DNA of 41,164 nucleotides, from positions 23,330 through 64,493 of the forward strand of contig JAPDPT010000011.1 of the NCBI GenBank assembly GCA_034506315.1. Direction: 5' to 3'. This DNA is from a candidate division KSB1 bacterium (GTDB lineage Bacteria > Zhuqueibacterota > Zhuqueibacteria > Oleimicrobiales > Geothermoviventaceae). Both the position numbers and the translations under genes were made by a program. Shown in pieces: positions 37,774 to 41,164 of the stretch. The notes beneath the pieces are model-generated. The model did no database searches. It worked only from the letters and a program-made list of their open reading frames with translations, and had not been told where the DNA came from. The first letter of the stretch is position 1. Each line of letters begins with the position of its first letter.

Positions 37774-39303
37774 TCACACCCTTTCTCCACCCTCCCCGAG
37801 TCCCTCGAGGAAATGCCATCGGGTTACCTTGGCCACCACTCCACTCAGGAGGAGGAGGGCGACCAGGTTCGGAAAGGCCATAATAGCGTTGGCGGTGTCC
37901 CCTATGTACCAGACGATGTTCAGGTACTTGCCCGTCACCAGGGCCCCGAAAAACAGCAGAGCGATGTAGACCAGGCGATAGGCCATAGTGGATCGGACGC
38001 CCAGGAAGTATTCCACGCACTGCTCCCCGTAGTAGGCCCAGCCGATCAGGGTTGTGTAGCCGAACAGGAAGGAACAGAGCGCCACGATCCAGCCTCCGAA
38101 GCGTGGAATCACCGAATTGAAGGCTGTAGCCGTGAGGGCCGTGCTGCTGAGTCCGCCGTAGCTCAGATCCACACCGATGGCAGAAGCCAGCTCCCGGGCA
38201 TGGGCAGGCAGGTGGGCGAGCTGATCGGCAGCCAGTACGGTTCCCTCCTTGAGAAGGGGCACCCCCGCCGCAGGCGTGAGCATCCATACCCCGGTGAGAA
38301 CGATGGCCAGCGTCGTGAGCGTATTGACGACGATGGTATCGATGAAGACCCCGGTCATCGCGATCAGGCCGTTGTACGTTGGATCGGGAGAGCTGGCCGC
38401 CGCCTGAGCAATGGCAGCCGAGCCCAATCCCGCCTCGTTCGAAAGGACCCCGCGGCGGACGCCGAGGCTGATCGCTTGCTTCACGCCCGTCCCTATCAGC
38501 GCCCCGCCCACGGCCTGCACCGAGAACGCGGAGCGGATGATCAGGGCGAAGGCGTCGTCGATCGCCGTAAAGCGCGCCAAGATAATGACGGCTGCGCCTC
38601 CGAGGTAAAGAAGGATCATCGTGGGGACCAGCCTTTCCGCCACCGCGCCTATGCGCTTAATCCCCCCGATAATCACCAGCCCGACGAGAAAGGTGATCAC
38701 CAGCGCGCTGATCAGGGTGGGCACCCCGAACTGGGATTTGAAGGCCAGAGCCATAGAGTTGGATTGCATCATGTTGCCCGTACCGAAGAGGGCTGTAAAG
38801 GCGCCACAAACCGCGAACAGCATGCCCATGAACTTGGCCAGGGGCTGGTATCGGATCCCATAGCGACAGTAGTACATGGGCCCGCCGGCCATCGTCCCGT
38901 CCTCCGCCACTTTCCGGTATTTGACCCCAAGGAACCCCTCGGCGTACTTGGTGGCCATTCCGAAGAGGGCAGAGACCCACATCCAGAACGGCGCGCCGGG
39001 GCCCCCGGTGGCGATTGCCGTAGCGACGCCGGCAATGTTCCCATTGCCGACCGTGGCAGCCAGAGCCGTCATGAGCGCCGCGAAAGGTGAGATGTCCCCC
39101 TGTCCGCGTCGGGCCTCTTCTTTTCCGGCCGCTCCCCGGAGGACAAAGCGCAGGGCCAGGCCAAGCTTCCGGAACTGAATACCGCGGGTCACGAAGGTGA
39201 GGAGCACTCCCGTCCCGATCAGGAGCGCGATCATCCACTCCCCCCACATGAAATCCGCTGCGGTCTGGGACCAATGAAGCAGACTGTCAAGCCAATTCCC
39301 CAT
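37774..39303 (-). CDS. Sodium:alanine symporter family (AGCS) amino-acid transporter
   Basis: Inner-membrane carrier that takes up alanine or glycine with sodium. It has 509 residues and about ten to eleven hydrophobic segments. Family motifs are DISPFAALMTALAATVGNGNIAGVATAI near the N-terminus, GGPMYYCRYG, and VRRGVLSNEAGLGSAAIAQAAA in the middle. The ATG at 39303 has GGAGGAGCGC directly upstream; the frame is open further upstream without family-like sequence. The sodium dependence fits an Rnf complex that pumps sodium, although which ion Rnf moves here is not known. Its promoter at 39401-39429 faces that of the OPT transporter. Confidence 0.95.
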   Translation of the reverse strand: MGNWLDSLLHWSQTAADFMWGEWMIALLIGTGVLLTFVTRGIQFRKLGLALRFVLRGAAGKEEARRGQGDISPFAALMTALAATVGNGNIAGVATAIATGGPGAPFWMWVSALFGMATKYAEGFLGVKYRKVAEDGTMAGGPMYYCRYGIRYQPLAKFMGMLFAVCGAFTALFGTGNMMQSNSMALAFKSQFGVPTLISALVITFLVGLVIIGGIKRIGAVAERLVPTMILLYLGGAAVIILARFTAIDDAFALIIRSAFSVQAVGGALIGTGVKQAISLGVRRGVLSNEAGLGSAAIAQAAASSPDPTYNGLIAMTGVFIDTIVVNTLTTLAIVLTGVWMLTPAAGVPLLKEGTVLAADQLAHLPAHARELASAIGVDLSYGGLSSTALTATAFNSVIPRFGGWIVALCSFLFGYTTLIGWAYYGEQCVEYFLGVRSTMAYRLVYIALLFFGALVTGKYLNIVWYIGDTANAIMAFPNLVALLLLSGVVAKVTRWHFLEGLGEGGERV

Positions 39304-39400
39304 GCGCTCCTCCGCGCTGGCAAGGTCCAGGCAGCACCTTCTCCCGCAAGTCCCCGGTCGACCTGATTCGTCTCTGCAAACCGCAGGGACCGGAAGGCCA

Positions 39401-39429
39401 ATGATAGCAAAATCGCCCTCGCCAGTCAA
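39401..39429 (-). promoter_or_regulatory. Promoter of the AGCS carrier gene
   Basis: Minus strand: -35 box TTGACT (39429-39424), 17 bases, -10 box TATCAT (39406-39401). The leader before the ATG at 39303 is about 90 bases long. Confidence 0.7.
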
Positions 39430-39505
39430 ACGGAAACCCGGGGCGGCGTTCGGCTACTGAGCCACTGTGCTTTGGGGAAAGCGGAAAGACCGGGGGCATT
39501 TGGCC

Positions 39506-39534
39506 TTGACTTTTTCCCGGGGTGGGCGTAAGTT
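39506..39534 (+). promoter_or_regulatory. Promoter of the OPT transporter gene
   Basis: Plus strand: -35 box TTGACT (39506-39511), 17 bases, -10 box TAAGTT (39529-39534). The start point would be near 39541, at the beginning of the leader inverted repeat. Confidence 0.65.
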
Positions 39535-39538
39535 GGCC

Positions 39539-39576
39539 GCACCGTGGCAGCGCGGGTTTCGCACATGGGACGGTGC
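39539..39576 (+). repeat. Inverted repeat in the OPT leader
   Basis: GCACCGT (39539-39545) and ACGGTGC (39570-39576) are perfect complements separated by 24 bases. They lie at or just after the expected transcription start, so they could form an RNA hairpin or be a split operator. No T-run follows, so it is not a terminator. Confidence 0.4.
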
Positions 39577-39610
39577 AGGGTCTGAGATTCAGCCTGGAGG
39601 ACTGAACCCA

Positions 39611-39640
39611 ATGAGGGAGGAAAGCTCATGGCGGGCGTGA
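39611..39640 (+). CDS. Possible nine-codon leader peptide
   Basis: ATG at 39611, seven or so bases after GGAGGACTG, opens the frame MREESSWRA and stops at 39640, ten bases inside the OPT gene, whose ATG at 39628 is in another frame. The AGGGAGGAAAG within it is also the ribosome site of the OPT gene. If translated it would couple initiation of the transporter to ribosomes ending the small frame. Chance is a fair alternative. Confidence 0.2.
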   Translation: MREESSWRA

Positions 39641-41164
39641 AGGACACGGGTCAATCCCCTTCCCAGACACTCAGCTATCAGCCCTACGTCTCCCCCGATC
39701 AGGACATGAGGGAACTGAGCGTCCGTGCGGTGGTGCTCGGTGCCGTGCTGGCCATCGTTCTGGGAGCAGCCAACGCCTACCTGGGACTAGTGGCCGGGAT
39801 GACGGTAGCTGCCACCTTCCCGGCCGCGGTCATCGCCATGGCGGCTCTTCGCCCCTTCAAAGGCACCATCCTTGAAGAGAACATGGCCCGAACCACTGGG
39901 GCCGTCGGCGAGGCGCTGGCCGCAGGGGCTATTTTCACCATCCCGGCCTTCCTGATCGCCGGCGTGTGGTCGCGCTTCGACTTTTTCCGCAGCACGATTC
40001 TCATGCTCGTAGGCGGCCTGTTGGGTGTGCTGTTTATCATCATTGTGCGGCGCACGCTGGTGGAAGACGCGACGCTGCCTTTCCCGGAGAGCCGAGCCTG
40101 CGCGGAACTGGTGAAGGCGGGACAGGGCGGCGAAACGGGGGCGAGGTACGTGTTCGGTGCCATGGCCCTGGGAGCGGTGATCGAATTTCTGAAAAACCCG
40201 AACGGCCTGAAGCTGATCAAACCTTACGTCAAAGGGGTCCTGAGCCTGGGACATAGCAAGATCACCTACCTCACGGGCGAAGGATCGGTCCTGCAGGAAG
40301 TAGGGAAGCAAGGCCGGATGCTCGTCGAAAGCCCGGCCGCAAGTGGGGCCCTGGTGGGCGTGGGCTATATTATCGGGCCTAAGCTGGCTTCTCTCACCTT
40401 CTCGGGCGGCGTCTTCGGCTGGCTTTTCCTTATGCCCCTTGTCCTCTTCATGAGCCCTGACGCCCTCGACATGGTCCAGGCCGGCAAGGGCAGCTGGGTC
40501 GATGTAGCCAGCTCCGTGTACAACGCGCAGGTAAAGCCGGTCGCCGTTGGGGCCATGCTGGTGGGCGCGTTCTATACCCTCTACCGGATGCGCAAGAACC
40601 TCATCGCTGGGGTAAGGAGATCCGTGGCCGACATGCGCGCGGCCGGGGAGGGGAACCGTGTGCTGCGTACCGACAAGGACATTCCCTTGGGCACGGTGCT
40701 GATCCTGATCGCCGCCCTCCTTATCCCCATGATCCTGATCTACAACTCTTTCACGGCCCAGGCCGGCAGCGCCGCCGTGGCAGCCCTCGTGATGGTATTG
40801 GCCGGCCTTCTCTTCGCCGCGGTGGCTGGCTACTTGGTAGGTATCATCGGCAGCTCCTCCAACCCCATCTCCGGCCTGACGCTGACCACCCTGCTCATCG
40901 CCGCCGTGATGATGGTGGCGCTCGGGGTACGGGGTAACCCGGGCGTGGCCGCCGTTCTGGGGGTAGCAGCCGTCGTTTGCTGCGTGGCCGGTGTAGCCGG
41001 AGATATGATTCAGGATTGGAAGGTTGGGCACATCCTCGGGGCGACCCCCTGGCGGATGGAAATCGGCGGCATGATCGGTGTCACCGCCGCGGCCCTCACC
41101 CTCGTGGTGCCCTTGGCTCTTCTGCACGAGCACGTGCCCGGTGGGATCGGGGGCGAGAATCTCC
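39628..41164 (+). CDS. OPT-family oligopeptide transporter (partial, cut by window edge)
   Basis: Inner-membrane carrier of the oligopeptide transporter family, which take up small peptides or metal chelates. The visible 512 residues read without interruption from the ATG at 39628 (GGGAGGAAAGCTC upstream) to the edge. Many hydrophobic segments are seen. AANAYLGLVAGMTVAATFPAAVIAMAAL near residues 48-73, LPFPESRACAEL, and GIIGSSSNPISGLTLTTLLIAA near 410 are typical of the family's bacterial branch. The substrate cannot be told from sequence. It is the only plus-strand gene in the window and is divergent from the AGCS carrier. Confidence 0.93.
   Translation, partial: MAGVKDTGQSPSQTLSYQPYVSPDQDMRELSVRAVVLGAVLAIVLGAANAYLGLVAGMTVAATFPAAVIAMAALRPFKGTILEENMARTTGAVGEALAAGAIFTIPAFLIAGVWSRFDFFRSTILMLVGGLLGVLFIIIVRRTLVEDATLPFPESRACAELVKAGQGGETGARYVFGAMALGAVIEFLKNPNGLKLIKPYVKGVLSLGHSKITYLTGEGSVLQEVGKQGRMLVESPAASGALVGVGYIIGPKLASLTFSGGVFGWLFLMPLVLFMSPDALDMVQAGKGSWVDVASSVYNAQVKPVAVGAMLVGAFYTLYRMRKNLIAGVRRSVADMRAAGEGNRVLRTDKDIPLGTVLILIAALLIPMILIYNSFTAQAGSAAVAALVMVLAGLLFAAVAGYLVGIIGSSSNPISGLTLTTLLIAAVMMVALGVRGNPGVAAVLGVAAVVCCVAGVAGDMIQDWKVGHILGATPWRMEIGGMIGVTAAALTLVVPLALLHEHVPGGIGGENL

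Larger units (their letters stand above)
39304..39627. other. Divergent intergenic region between the AGCS and OPT transporter genes (324 bases)
   Basis: No gene longer than a nine-codon leader frame. It carries two back-to-back promoters, one for the AGCS carrier (39401-39429) and one for the OPT carrier (39506-39534), with 76 bases between their -35 boxes. The OPT leader contains an inverted repeat and a tiny open frame, listed separately. Confidence 0.7.

Noticed and set aside
39787-41133. A His- and Gly-rich minus-strand open frame opposite the OPT transporter
   Set aside because: Its composition is the antisense shadow of a membrane protein, and the OPT frame on the plus strand has clear family motifs and a promoter.

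Overview
The window is one continuous stretch of bacterial chromosome, high in GC, with almost every gene on the minus strand and very short or overlapping gene junctions. Kdo and LPS-transport genes, an outer-membrane barrel and lipoproteins show a Gram-negative (two-membrane) cell. The mix (Rnf complex, sigma-54, HslUV, LptC as a lipoprotein, metal-type KdsA, DNRLRE surface protein) resembles uncultured FCB-group lineages such as KSB1- or Calditrichota-like bacteria. That placement is inference, not something the sequence proves. I saw no tRNA, rRNA, CRISPR array, transposase or phage gene.

Layout, read in the direction of transcription (high to low coordinates). (1) 11500-1: a long envelope operon with promoter, gatC-kdsB-pyrG-kdsA-kdsD-lptC-lptA-lptB-rpoN-hslV-hslU-argF (argF is cut by the window edge). 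It makes CTP, Kdo and CMP-Kdo, builds the LPS export bridge, and then carries sigma-54 and the HslUV protease. (2) 15507-11547: a secreted GH13 alpha-amylase-like enzyme and a large FAD oxidoreductase with an added C-terminal domain. (3) 20856-15791: a PHP phosphoesterase, a RACo-like iron-sulfur/ASKHA activator, an M24 peptidase and a ROK sugar kinase. (4) 28256-20959: an Rnf ion-pumping complex (rnfC-D-G-E-A, no rnfB) followed by tatC, nadA and dcd. (5) 32137-28323: a transcription unit with both a good promoter and a good terminator, TPR protein-rpiB-glyA-nrdR. (6) 37742-32183: histidine breakdown genes hutU-hutI, then a DNRLRE lipoprotein and an outer-membrane barrel. (7) 39303-37774: a sodium:alanine-type symporter, divergent from an OPT-family oligopeptide transporter on the plus strand that runs off the right edge (39628-41164).

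Six promoter candidates share the same geometry, a TTG-type -35 box, exactly 17 bases, and a TA-N3-T -10 box. They sit at the boundaries expected from gene spacing, so the operon map above is supported by sequence.

Most of the window is housekeeping. The points most worth a second look are the Rnf cluster without RnfB, the FAD oxidoreductase fusion, the RACo-like activator with no corrinoid partner nearby, a terminator-like hairpin in the leader of the gatC-kdsB-pyrG operon, and the DNRLRE lipoprotein/barrel pair coupled to each other. I did not find a clearly new multi-gene system and do not claim one.
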